Origin: Muribaculaceae bacterium
Lineage (GTDB): Bacteria; Bacteroidota; Bacteroidia; Bacteroidales; Muribaculaceae
DNA: 64,000 bases
Reading direction: 5' to 3'
Assembly: GCA_016292745.1 (NCBI GenBank)
Contig: JAEDFO010000002.1
Coordinates: 1-64,000 of the forward strand
Shown here: positions 16,692 through 24,507 of the stretch, in pieces
Position numbering within the stretch: position 1 is the first letter of the stretch
Layout of the letters: each line of letters begins with the position of its first letter
The notes under the pieces: generated by a model
Seen by the model: only the letters and a program-made list of their open reading frames with translations
The model's database searches: none
Told to the model about the DNA's origin: nothing
Program-made: the position numbers and the translations under genes

Positions 16692-17328
16692 TAAACCGAT
16701 AAACATACGCGCCGATGTCACCAACGACAACTTGGTTGGGAAAAGCCATATGTGGGGCGCTCCCGATTTGCCGGCCGATATGCCTTACCCTTATGTTATG
16801 GTTCAAACTGAGGACGGGGAAGAATACCCTGAGCCGCTGCCATTTGTTGCTCAGATACGTTTAGCCGATATTGCGCATCTCGATGCCGAAGGATTGCTGC
16901 CTCATACGGGCATGCTGTATGTGTTTGCTGCAATCGATTATTTCCTTGGCAATGATACCCCTCTGGAAACGCCTATGCATGGCGAGCCCGGCGATTTGGT
17001 GAAAGTGCTTTATTCTGAAGAAGAGGAAGGCCTTGAACCTTACGAATTGCACTGGGAGGGAACCGATGAAAGTGTGTTTATGCCACCGATGGCACTTCAA
17101 TTTACTTGCGACGATTCCGACGATTATTCGGCACGCATGCTCGGCCTTCCTTTCCACGATGAAGTGGCCGACGAATTCCCCAACCATGTGGTGCTTTTCC
17201 AAATTGAAGAAGACGATAGGGTGGACCTTCGGTTTTTCGATTGTGGCTCATACTATATCCTTGCTCGTCCCGATGATTTGCGCCGTCGCGATTTCAACCG
17301 TATTTCCACCTCGCTTTTCACATATTGA
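16681..17328 (+). CDS. DUF1963 (YwqG-like) protein
   Basis: Encodes 215 residues, acidic and soluble. Conserved YwqG-like features are the N-terminal GKSHMWGAPDLPADMPYP, the early PLPFVAQIRLADIA, the aromatic-acid strand LLPHTGMLYVFAAIDY, and a C-terminal NHVVLFQIEEDD..DLRFFDCGSYYILARPDDL. The biochemical role of the family is unknown; Bacillus ywqG lies in a toxin-immunity locus (family knowledge). The ATG at 16681 overlaps the preceding stop codon by 11 nt, and a second ATG at 16684 is equally possible. The next gene follows with essentially no gap. An immunity-like or cofactor role in the cassette is only a guess. Confidence 0.78.
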   Translation: MMINKPINIRADVTNDNLVGKSHMWGAPDLPADMPYPYVMVQTEDGEEYPEPLPFVAQIRLADIAHLDAEGLLPHTGMLYVFAAIDYFLGNDTPLETPMHGEPGDLVKVLYSEEEEGLEPYELHWEGTDESVFMPPMALQFTCDDSDDYSARMLGLPFHDEVADEFPNHVVLFQIEEDDRVDLRFFDCGSYYILARPDDLRRRDFNRISTSLFTY

Positions 17329-17330
17329 TT

Positions 17331-18695
17331 ATGCGTGCAGTGCTGGTATTCATATTGTCCATTATAATATCGGCAGCAATGCCAGCCTATGGCGCCGAAG
17401 TTGATAAGTATCATGGTTGGTATGCTTCGACCACCAATCTGAATTTGCGGTATGCACCCACCACGTCGTCAAGCAAGGCCACTACAATAAGCCGTGGCAC
17501 CCGAGTGGAAGTGCTTTCGGTAAACTCCAACCTTTGGGCTCGTGTGGTGTATCGCGGTGATACCCTGTTCTGCAAGTTCACCTATCTCGATTTCCGTGAA
17601 CCCATTGAAATTGTCGAGCCAGAGCCTGAAGTTACACAGCCTGCACCGAAATCGGGCCGTAGCTTTTGGGGATGGATATGGAACATTATTTGGATTGTTG
17701 GTGCACTGTTTCTGCTCCGTTGGCTGCTCTTGCGTGTTACCACACTCATATATGTCATCGCATATAAGTGCTATTGGGTGGTGTGCCTACCATTCTATTT
17801 CTTAAACTGGTTTCAGCGCTATGCCTCAAAGCCTTGGCGTCTGTTTTTCAAATTTAATGGTGGCGACGATTCAAAAAACCGAGAGTATCGTGAAATATTT
17901 GAATGGGTGAAGGTGCCGCTTTATATATTGCTGACTCCGCTGCGAGCCATTAACGCCTTCTATTACAATGTGGTGATTCACTGTTCGTTTGAGGCGCTCA
18001 ATTACATTATAGAGGTGCTGATGCCAACCCTTGGGCGCGAAGGTGCCGACGATACGGTACGGTGGCTGGTGATGCTCCCATGGCGAGTAGGTAAATATAT
18101 CCTTTGGCATGGCTCGCTGACACTGATTGAAAGTTATATATGGACATCTGTCGACACCTTTGTGCCGGCACTCACCCTATATCATGGTACCGATTGCAAC
18201 GCCAGCGAAAGTATAACACAAGACCGGGGAAGAGTGGGTAATAACGGCTGGTATACCGGTATATGGAACGTCGGTGGCGGCAATTATGCCGGCAACGGCA
18301 TCTATTTTGCCCCTGACCGCTCCACTGCGTTGCATTATTCGTGTGGGTCGCTTATAGTGTGTCGCGTGACCATTGGCCGTGTGCTCGACCTCGGCATGGC
18401 ACCAAAGCGAATTTTCGACCAGTGTGGTCATCCCAACGCTTTGGGCGTCACGAAATGGGGACTGCAGCAAGGATATACCACCGGAGAATGGTGGCGAGCC
18501 GATTCGCGCTGGTGGGAATACTGTATGTACGACTGGCAGAACCGCTACAACGACAGTTGGCGAATTCGCCCGCTATATGTGCTCTCGCTCGACGACGAGA
18601 TATTCCAACGCATCCCCGGAGGTATGCATCACTGGCTGTTCCGCCAAATGGTGATCGACGATTTGCTAACTTATTTCAAAGGAATGTTTAATTGA
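17331..18695 (+). CDS. Membrane-anchored SH3 protein with PARP-like ADP-ribosyltransferase domain
   Basis: Encodes 454 residues. Order: signal peptide (about 1-22, AMPAYGA), bacterial SH3 domain (about 30-88, NLNLRYAPTTSS...GTRVEVL), a short proline-rich linker, at least two membrane helices (about 108-160, WNIIWIVGALFLLRW and YVIAYKCYWVVCLPFYFL), an amphipathic middle, and a C-terminal domain from about 280. The last part carries LYHGTD (His285), GNGIYFAPDRSTALHY (Tyr325) and WWEYCMYDW (Glu396), then LYVLSLDDE. These match the H-Y-E triad and the surrounding strands of PARP-type ADP-ribosyltransferases. The ATG at 17331 lies 2 nt after the DUF1963 stop; a TTG at 17325 would overlap it. It is the last cassette gene, 46 nt before the DoxX gene. 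The fold assignment rests on motifs only. Confidence 0.72.
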   Translation: MRAVLVFILSIIISAAMPAYGAEVDKYHGWYASTTNLNLRYAPTTSSSKATTISRGTRVEVLSVNSNLWARVVYRGDTLFCKFTYLDFREPIEIVEPEPEVTQPAPKSGRSFWGWIWNIIWIVGALFLLRWLLLRVTTLIYVIAYKCYWVVCLPFYFLNWFQRYASKPWRLFFKFNGGDDSKNREYREIFEWVKVPLYILLTPLRAINAFYYNVVIHCSFEALNYIIEVLMPTLGREGADDTVRWLVMLPWRVGKYILWHGSLTLIESYIWTSVDTFVPALTLYHGTDCNASESITQDRGRVGNNGWYTGIWNVGGGNYAGNGIYFAPDRSTALHYSCGSLIVCRVTIGRVLDLGMAPKRIFDQCGHPNALGVTKWGLQQGYTTGEWWRADSRWWEYCMYDWQNRYNDSWRIRPLYVLSLDDEIFQRIPGGMHHWLFRQMVIDDLLTYFKGMFN

Positions 18696-18741
18696 TGGCC
18701 GCCGACTGCAATTTATGCATATTTGCTGCGTTAATATAGGT

Positions 18742-20016
18742 ATGGAAACTAAGAGAACGATATCACGAAGTGCAATCATCATTGTGTGGACGTTGCGCAT
18801 TATTGTGGGTGTAACATTCATTGTTTCGGGTTTTGTGAAGGCAATTGACCCTTGGGGCTCGGTGTATAAGTTCACCGAATATTTTGCAGTTATGGGACTC
18901 GACTGGATGGTGCCGTTCGCTACTATGTCGGCTTTCGTAATATGCATATATGAATTTGCCTTTGGCGTGTTCCTGCTTTTGGGCTGCTATCGACGTGTGG
19001 CTCCGTTTGCCCTCACCGCCATGATGGCAGTGTTGCTGCCGTTGACACTGTGGCTTGCAATAACCGATGCAGTGGCCGATTGTGGATGCTTCGGCGATGC
19101 CATCCAATTGTCGAACTGGGCCACATTCATGAAAAATGTGGTGTTGATGGCCGCCTTGGTGTATCTATGCATAAAAAACCGATATGTGGTCAATGTGTAT
19201 GGTGTGGCTGTGCAGTGGATAGTGGCAACATTATCGTGTGCACTTCCGCTTGCCATTGCATTTGTGGGTTACAGCTATCAGCCGCTTATCGACTTCCGGC
19301 CATATAAGGTGGGTGAGCATCTGGTGACTCACGACCAGAATGCGGCATCGGAACCGGAATACCGATTTGTGTATGAGCGTGACGGAGTGGTTAAGGAGTT
19401 TGCACTCGACAGCATTCCTGACGATGACGAGTGGACTTACGTTGACCGTATCGAGGTGGGTGGTCAAGCCGAAGAAACGACACCAATGGGGGTGTCGATA
19501 ACGGTTGACGGCATCGATATAACCGATTCGGTGATAACCGATGAAGGAGAATATATGATTCTGCTGTTCCCGAATCTTGACGATGTGGATATTTCATACA
19601 CGTTCGTAATCAATGAGATGTACGACCTGGCACAGTCGCACGGAGTAAATTTCCTGGCATTGACCTCGGCCGATGATGCCACCATTTCCGATTGGAAGGA
19701 TCTTTCGATGGCCGCATATGAAATGTATACCATCGACGACAGTGTGTTGAAGCAGATAGCTCGCGGAAACCCGGCTGTGGTGTATGTGAATAACGGTGTG
19801 ATAGTGTGGAAACGCTCGCTGCAGTCGATTCCGATATCGCAATTTGAAAACGATATGAACGACATGAGTGCCATTCACCGTCCTCTCGACGACAAAAAGA
19901 CGCTTTGGTCGGACATCACACTTTATCTTGGGCTTATGCTTGCATTGCTGGCTATAAACCGTACCCACAAACTATTCAAAATTAAAAGGCCCATTAATGA
20001 GAAAAAATCAAAATAA
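18742..20016 (+). CDS. DoxX/MauE-type membrane protein with C-terminal thioredoxin-like domain
   Basis: Encodes 424 residues. The first half holds four transmembrane helices of DoxX/MauE type: FIVSGFVKAIDPWGSVYKF after helix 1, GVFLLLGCYRR, and the hallmark VADCGCFGDA between helices 3 and 4. A further helix lies near residue 160. The second half (about 180-385) is extracytoplasmic with an IAL-like thioredoxin-fold look (MILLFPNLDDVDISY..., then AVVYVNNGVIVWKRSL) but no CxxC. A last membrane helix follows at about 395-412. The CGC pair suggests a role in disulfide or quinone redox chemistry; this is inference. The gene belongs to the conserved tpiA-SPOR-folE neighbourhood. I chose the ATG at 18742 because residues before it have no family match. 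Confidence 0.82.
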   Translation: METKRTISRSAIIIVWTLRIIVGVTFIVSGFVKAIDPWGSVYKFTEYFAVMGLDWMVPFATMSAFVICIYEFAFGVFLLLGCYRRVAPFALTAMMAVLLPLTLWLAITDAVADCGCFGDAIQLSNWATFMKNVVLMAALVYLCIKNRYVVNVYGVAVQWIVATLSCALPLAIAFVGYSYQPLIDFRPYKVGEHLVTHDQNAASEPEYRFVYERDGVVKEFALDSIPDDDEWTYVDRIEVGGQAEETTPMGVSITVDGIDITDSVITDEGEYMILLFPNLDDVDISYTFVINEMYDLAQSHGVNFLALTSADDATISDWKDLSMAAYEMYTIDDSVLKQIARGNPAVVYVNNGVIVWKRSLQSIPISQFENDMNDMSAIHRPLDDKKTLWSDITLYLGLMLALLAINRTHKLFKIKRPINEKKSK

Positions 20017-20021
20017 TGACG

Positions 20022-20029
20022 TACCTTTG
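20022..20029 (+). promoter_or_regulatory. -7 box of tpiA
   Basis: TACCTTTG (TAnnTTTG) lies 40 nt before the tpiA ATG and a few bases after the DoxX stop. The -33 element is not convincing. Confidence 0.5.
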
Positions 20030-20068
20030 CACTCGAATAAATAGATAAACCAATTAATTTAAATAACA

Positions 20069-20824
20069 ATGAGAAAAAATATCGTAGCAGGAAACTGGAA
20101 GATGAACACTACAGTTCCTGAAGGCGTAAAGCTTGCATCGGAAGTAAACGAGGCTCTTAAGGGTGTTACTCCTAATTGTGATGTAGTTATTGCAGTGCCT
20201 TTCACTCACCTTACAGCTGTTGCTGCAGTAATCGATTCGAATAAACTCGGTCTGGGTGCAGAAAACTGTGCCGACAAGGTGTCGGGTGCCTACACAGGCG
20301 AGGTATCGGCTGCAATGGTGGCTTCAACTGGCGCTAAATATGTTATCCTTGGTCACTCAGAGCGTCGTCAGTATTATGGCGAAACAGCTGAGACTCTTAA
20401 GGAAAAGACTCTTCTGGCTCTTGAAAACGGTCTTACCCCAATCTTCTGCATCGGCGAAGTATTGGCAGAACGCGAAAACGGTACTTACTTCGATGTAGTA
20501 AAGGCTCAGATTGAAGGTTCGCTCTTCAACCTTTCTGCTGACGACTTCGGCAAGATTATCCTTGCTTACGAACCTGTATGGGCAATTGGTACAGGCAAGA
20601 CTGCTACCGACGACCAGGCTGAAGAAATGCACGCATTCATCCGTAACCTCATCGCTGAAAAGTATGGCAAGGACGTAGCTGAAAACACTTCTATCCTTTA
20701 CGGTGGTAGCTGCAAGCCAACAAATGCTGCTGCATTGTTTGCAAAGCCAAACGTTGACGGTGGCCTCATCGGCGGTGCTGCACTTAAGGCTGAATCGTTC
20801 ATGGGCATTGTAAATGCATTCTGA
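20069..20824 (+). CDS. tpiA: Triosephosphate isomerase
   Basis: Encodes 251 residues, standard length. It interconverts dihydroxyacetone phosphate and glyceraldehyde 3-phosphate in glycolysis. Conserved features are N11 and K13 in AGNWKMN, the catalytic histidine in ILGHSERR, the catalytic Glu in AYEPVWAIGTGKTAT (including the phosphate-gripping loop 6), and GGSCKP with GGLIGGAAL at the C-terminus. Codon usage looks strongly optimised, as expected for a highly expressed enzyme. It has its own -7 box and is followed by hairpins, so it is probably a single-gene transcript. Confidence 0.98.
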   Translation: MRKNIVAGNWKMNTTVPEGVKLASEVNEALKGVTPNCDVVIAVPFTHLTAVAAVIDSNKLGLGAENCADKVSGAYTGEVSAAMVASTGAKYVILGHSERRQYYGETAETLKEKTLLALENGLTPIFCIGEVLAERENGTYFDVVKAQIEGSLFNLSADDFGKIILAYEPVWAIGTGKTATDDQAEEMHAFIRNLIAEKYGKDVAENTSILYGGSCKPTNAAALFAKPNVDGGLIGGAALKAESFMGIVNAF

Positions 20825-20862
20825 TTATAGCTAACTCATAGCGGCGTATCAAATTAGTGGCG

Positions 20863-20945
20863 AGGCGAACGTGTTCGCCTGCCATTGCAATAAAACCAAC
20901 AGAGGATGTGCCGAACCTGTGGGTTCCGACATATCCTCTTTTTTA
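20863..20945 (+). terminator. Hairpins ending the tpiA transcript
   Basis: Two adjacent hairpins are seen. AGGCGAAC (20863-20870) pairs with GTTCGCCT (20873-20880). A larger stem then starts AGAGGATGT (20901) and closes with ACATATCCTCT (ending about 20939), followed by T6. The second has the form of an intrinsic terminator. Confidence 0.7.
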
Positions 20946-20959
20946 TCATTAATCAGGTT

Positions 20960-21442
20960 ATGATTCTTCGTATTGCTGTATTGTCGTTACTGTTGTCGGT
21001 GTTGAGCCTTAGCGGTGCATCACAGACATCCCAACAGGACTCAACCATAGTTGAGCATCTGAAAAGCCGGTCGGAAGGCCGTGTAAATGTGTACCAGTCG
21101 GTGCGCCTTTTCGACCGCCTGCATCGTGGCGATGCCACATATGAGGGCATTATCAATAATGTCGACAAGCAAGGCAATTCGGTAGGCTACCGCATCCAGG
21201 TGTTTTCCGACAATAATCCGCGGAGCGCCAAAAACGAGGCAATGATAAAGGAGCGTAACATATTGGCGCGTTTCCCGTTGCTGTCGTCGTATCTCACATA
21301 TCGAGCACCGTCGTGGCGCTTGAGAGTGGGCGATTTCCGTACCCGAGAAGAGGCAATGCACTATCTGCACCAGCTAAAGGAGGCGTTCCCTTCGTATGCT
21401 CGTGAAATGATATTGGTGAAGGATCGCATTAACACTAAATGA
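20960..21442 (+). CDS. Exported SPOR-domain protein
   Basis: Encodes 160 residues. It has a signal peptide (about 1-22, SLSGASQ) and a SPOR domain in the C-terminal half (about 75-155): YRIQVFSDNNPRSAKNEA...F......Y..APSWRLRVGDFRTREEAMHYLHQLK. SPOR domains bind denuded septal peptidoglycan glycan strands. No catalytic domain is attached, so it is a small periplasmic peptidoglycan-binding protein. I chose the ATG at 20960 because it begins a proper signal peptide and lies beyond the tpiA terminator. Its stop overlaps the folE start (ATGA), so the two are translationally coupled. Confidence 0.85.
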   Translation: MILRIAVLSLLLSVLSLSGASQTSQQDSTIVEHLKSRSEGRVNVYQSVRLFDRLHRGDATYEGIINNVDKQGNSVGYRIQVFSDNNPRSAKNEAMIKERNILARFPLLSSYLTYRAPSWRLRVGDFRTREEAMHYLHQLKEAFPSYAREMILVKDRINTK

Positions 21443-22026
21443 TGAACAACACTATTCACACAGAATCTGACGAAAAGATAATCGGGCAAATTGCCGAACA
21501 CTACAAAGCCATATTGCGTCTGATAGGGGAGGATCCCGAGCGCGAGGGCCTTGTGAAGACACCGCAACGCGCAGCCAAGGCGCTGTTCGATGTTACGCAA
21601 GGCTATCGGCAGAGTGGTGAGGCGGTGGCCAAATCGGCAGTGTTTGAATATGCCGGCTCGAATATGGTGGTGGTAAAGGACATTGAATTCTATTCATTGT
21701 GCGAGCATCATATATTGCCATTCTTCGGAAAAATATCAATCGGTTATATTCCCGACGGGTGTATGATAGGGCTAAGCAAGCTTGCTCGCGTTGTAGAGGT
21801 TTATGCCCGTCGTTTGCAGGTCCAGGAACGCCTTACCCACGAAATTTGTGCCTTGCTGGAAAAAAATCTTTCGCATAAAGGTGTAATTGTGGTGTGCAGC
21901 GCCGAACATTTGTGCATGAAGATGCGCGGAGTGGAAAAGCAGGATAGTGCCACAGTAACAATTGATTACAGCGGCGAATTTGCCAAACCGGAGCTTCGCG
22001 ATGCCTTTTTCAGAATGATTGGTTAA
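21439..22026 (+). CDS. folE: GTP cyclohydrolase I
   Basis: Encodes 195 residues. It converts GTP to 7,8-dihydroneopterin triphosphate, the first step of folate (tetrahydropterin) synthesis. The zinc site is intact: the Cys of SLCEHHILPF plus its following His, and the Cys of CSAEHLCMKMRGV. The catalytic surroundings EDPEREGLVKTPQRAAKAL, GLSKLARVVEVYARRLQVQERLT and SATVTIDYSG are conserved. Two consecutive ATGs (21439, 21442) are possible starts; the first overlaps the SPOR gene stop. The downstream sequence leads directly into a tRNA promoter. Confidence 0.97.
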   Translation: MMNNTIHTESDEKIIGQIAEHYKAILRLIGEDPEREGLVKTPQRAAKALFDVTQGYRQSGEAVAKSAVFEYAGSNMVVVKDIEFYSLCEHHILPFFGKISIGYIPDGCMIGLSKLARVVEVYARRLQVQERLTHEICALLEKNLSHKGVIVVCSAEHLCMKMRGVEKQDSATVTIDYSGEFAKPELRDAFFRMIG

Positions 22027-22054
22027 AATTTTTTCAGAAAAACTTTGGCAAAGT

Positions 22055-22086
22055 GTTGCACAAATGAAAAATTCGAACTAACTTTG
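22055..22086 (+). promoter_or_regulatory. Promoter of the tRNA-Gly/tRNA-Leu pair
   Basis: GTTG (22055-22058), a 20-nt spacer, and TAACTTTG (22079-22086): a consensus pair 52 nt before tRNA-Gly. Confidence 0.6.
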
Positions 22087-22138
22087 CAATCGCAAATCGG
22101 AAATAAACCGGTTTAAGTTCTTCGAAAGATTAGAAAAT

Positions 22139-22211
<73 letters not shown>

Positions 22212-22217
22212 CAACTT

Positions 22218-22301
22218 GTCCGGGTGGCGGAATTGGTAGACGCGCTACTTTGAGGGGGTAGTGGGAATTTTCTCGTGTGAGTTCAAATCTCATCTCGGAC
22301 A
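22218..22301 (+). tRNA. tRNA-Leu (anticodon GAG)
   Basis: An 84-nt class II tRNA, 6 nt after tRNA-Gly. The acceptor GTCCGGG pairs with CTCGGAC (one G-T), the D-loop contains GGTAGAC, the anticodon loop is TTGAGGG, a long variable arm follows (GTGGGAATTTTCTCGT region), and the T-loop is TTCAAAT. CCA is not encoded. Confidence 0.93.
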
Positions 22302-22305
22302 CAAG

Positions 22306-22341
22306 AATCCTGATGGCATAACCGCTGTCAGGATTTTTTGT
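22306..22341 (+). terminator. Terminator of the tRNA-Gly/tRNA-Leu transcript
   Basis: AATCCTGA (22306-22313) pairs with TCAGGATT (22328-22335), followed by TTTTG. It begins 4 nt after tRNA-Leu. Confidence 0.8.
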
Positions 22342-22404
22342 TTTATTCGTGTTGGTGCTTTTTACGCTTTTATCGTGCGGTACATCCACCTTTTTGCATT
22401 TTGA

Positions 22405-22436
22405 TTTGTACAGACATTAATAGGGTATTAACTTTG
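22405..22436 (+). promoter_or_regulatory. Consensus promoter touching the start of the LTA-synthase-like gene
   Basis: TTTG (22405-22408), 20 nt, TAACTTTG (22429-22436). The ATG begins at 22443, about where transcription should start, so the mRNA may be leaderless. Confidence 0.65.
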
Positions 22437-22442
22437 ACTGCA

Positions 22443-24326
22443 ATGAAACGACGATTAGGCTACATATTGGTTATATTCATTTTGCTTGTGAGTGTTTTTG
22501 CTGCTCAGAAGCCGGTGTTTATGCTTGTCAACGGCCAGTGGGCCGATATGGCTTTATCCGATTTCGTGAATGTGATATGGCATGGGCTAACGCTGGATGT
22601 ACCGATGGCTGGATACCTGGTGGCATTGCCTTTGTTGGCGTCGATAGTATCGGCATGGTGGCCAAAGATGCCGTTCCGGACAGTTCTCCTGCCATATTTT
22701 ATCATTATCGCTATTGCGATGGCGCTTGCATTTGTGTCCGACTTCTCGTTGTATCCGTTCTGGCAGTTCAAACTCGATGCGACAGTGCTTTTCTACCTCG
22801 ATTCGCCCAAAGATGCGTTTGCAAGTGTGTCGGGTGGCTATATCGCAGTCAAGATGCTTGAGATAGTAGTGTATGCTACGCTGCTTACGCTGCTGATGGC
22901 CACGGTCACGCCACGCCGGTTTGCTCCGTGCGGACATCGAATAGCTTTCTCCGGCATTATGGCCGTTGTTGGTGGAGTGCTTGTGTTGGCAATACGTGGT
23001 GGTGTCGGTATGTCGACCACGAATGTGGGATATGCCTATTACAGCGACAATCAGTTCCTCAACCATTCAGCGGTGAACCCGATGTTCAGTTTCATGTACT
23101 CGATGGGCAAGAAAGCCGATTTTGCAAGCGAGTATGAATATTTCAGCGAACAACAACGCCGCGAAGTGTTCGATGCGTTGTATCCCGAATCGATTTGCCA
23201 TGACAATACCATTCCGGATTCTCTGCAACTACATTGTCGCCCCAATGTACTTGTTATAGTCCTTGAAGGATTTGGCTCAACGTTTATCGGCACACTTGGC
23301 GGGGTTGATGGTGTTACCCCCAACTTCGATTCTCTTGCAGCCGAAGGTATACTGTTCACCAACTGTTACGGCAACAGTTTTCGCACCGATCGCGGTCTGG
23401 TGAGTGCACTAAGTGGCTATCTTGGGCTTCCGAATGCATCGATAATGAAAATTCCGGCCAAGAGCCGCACACTGCCCTCGGTGGCGTCATCGCTGGAGGC
23501 CGAAGGCTATTCCACTCAGTTTGTGTATGGTGGCGACATCAACTTCACCAATATGCAGAGCTATCTAAGAAGCGTGGGCTATAAGGATGTGGTGGCCGAC
23601 CGCGATTTCTCATTGGCTGAACGCACGTCGAACGCGTGGGGCGTGAACGACGACATCACTTTCCGATGGCTCGAACGCCAGATAGCTGAGCGCAAGCCTG
23701 CCGATGAGCCTTGGATGACCACCTTCCTGACGTTAAGCAGCCATGAACCGTTCGAAGTGCCGTATCACCGCCTTGACGAAAAGGTGCCGAATGCAATGGC
23801 TTACACCGATAATTGCCTCGGAGAGTTTATCAGTTCGCTCCGACGGTTGCCTATATGGGACAATCTTTTAATTGTGTGCGTTGCCGACCATGGCACATAT
23901 TATCCCGCCAAGGGCGACCGCTATACACCCAAGTATTTCAGCGTGCCACTGCTTTTTGCCGGAGGTGCCATAACCACGGCATGCCGCATCGACTATCCGG
24001 TGAACCAAAGCGACCTGCCAGCCACGCTGTTGTCGTTGCTTGGCATAGAGCATACGCCTTTCCGTTTCAGTCGAAATGTGCTGTCGCCAAGTTATGCTAA
24101 ACGTCCCTTTGCGATTTTCACCTACAACAACGGCTTCGGCACCATCGATCTGTCCGGTGCGTCGGTGTATGACTGCACGTCGGAATTGCCTACGCATTGC
24201 CAGCCTGCGCCAGGCCAGCTGCCCGACGATGCTGTCAAGGCCGATTCGCTGCGCATTGTAAAAGGAAAGGCAACCCTACAGACACTATACGATGATCTTG
24301 CCGAGCGAGGCCGTGTGGGCGGATGA
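22443..24326 (+). CDS. LTA synthase family phosphotransferase (sulfatase fold)
   Basis: Encodes 627 residues. Five hydrophobic segments occupy the first 200 or so residues (for example YILVIFILLVSVFAA, GYLVALPLLASIVSAW). They are followed by a periplasmic alkaline-phosphatase/sulfatase domain: RPNVLVIVLEGFGS with the metal Glu, then the nucleophile Thr315 in SFRTDRGLVSAL, TLSSHEPFEVPY, and VADHGTYYPAKGDRY near 475. The arrangement is that of lipoteichoic acid synthase-like enzymes, which transfer phosphoglycerol or phosphoethanolamine from a phospholipid. Gram-negative bacteria do not make LTA, so the acceptor is probably a glycan or lipid of the envelope; this is inference. I chose the ATG at 22443 over an upstream in-frame start because the promoter lies between them. 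Confidence 0.88.
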   Translation: MKRRLGYILVIFILLVSVFAAQKPVFMLVNGQWADMALSDFVNVIWHGLTLDVPMAGYLVALPLLASIVSAWWPKMPFRTVLLPYFIIIAIAMALAFVSDFSLYPFWQFKLDATVLFYLDSPKDAFASVSGGYIAVKMLEIVVYATLLTLLMATVTPRRFAPCGHRIAFSGIMAVVGGVLVLAIRGGVGMSTTNVGYAYYSDNQFLNHSAVNPMFSFMYSMGKKADFASEYEYFSEQQRREVFDALYPESICHDNTIPDSLQLHCRPNVLVIVLEGFGSTFIGTLGGVDGVTPNFDSLAAEGILFTNCYGNSFRTDRGLVSALSGYLGLPNASIMKIPAKSRTLPSVASSLEAEGYSTQFVYGGDINFTNMQSYLRSVGYKDVVADRDFSLAERTSNAWGVNDDITFRWLERQIAERKPADEPWMTTFLTLSSHEPFEVPYHRLDEKVPNAMAYTDNCLGEFISSLRRLPIWDNLLIVCVADHGTYYPAKGDRYTPKYFSVPLLFAGGAITTACRIDYPVNQSDLPATLLSLLGIEHTPFRFSRNVLSPSYAKRPFAIFTYNNGFGTIDLSGASVYDCTSELPTHCQPAPGQLPDDAVKADSLRIVKGKATLQTLYDDLAERGRVGG

Positions 24327-24507
24327 TATACAGGAAACGTTGAAACCGTGCAGCCATGAATACACTAACACAAAACTTTTTATGCATTTTTTGTTAAATT
24401 ATGCTTGGCAGATTGTGTAGATTCAATAAAATATTGTACTTTAGTCAATTGAAAAATAAACCAAAATTTATTCACCCTAAATCAATCAAATAATTAACTA
24501 TAATACA

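Noticed and set aside
22443..24326. Naming the enzyme ltaS
   Set aside because: Lipoteichoic acid is not expected in this Gram-negative lineage, and the family has several phosphoglycerol and phosphoethanolamine transferase activities.
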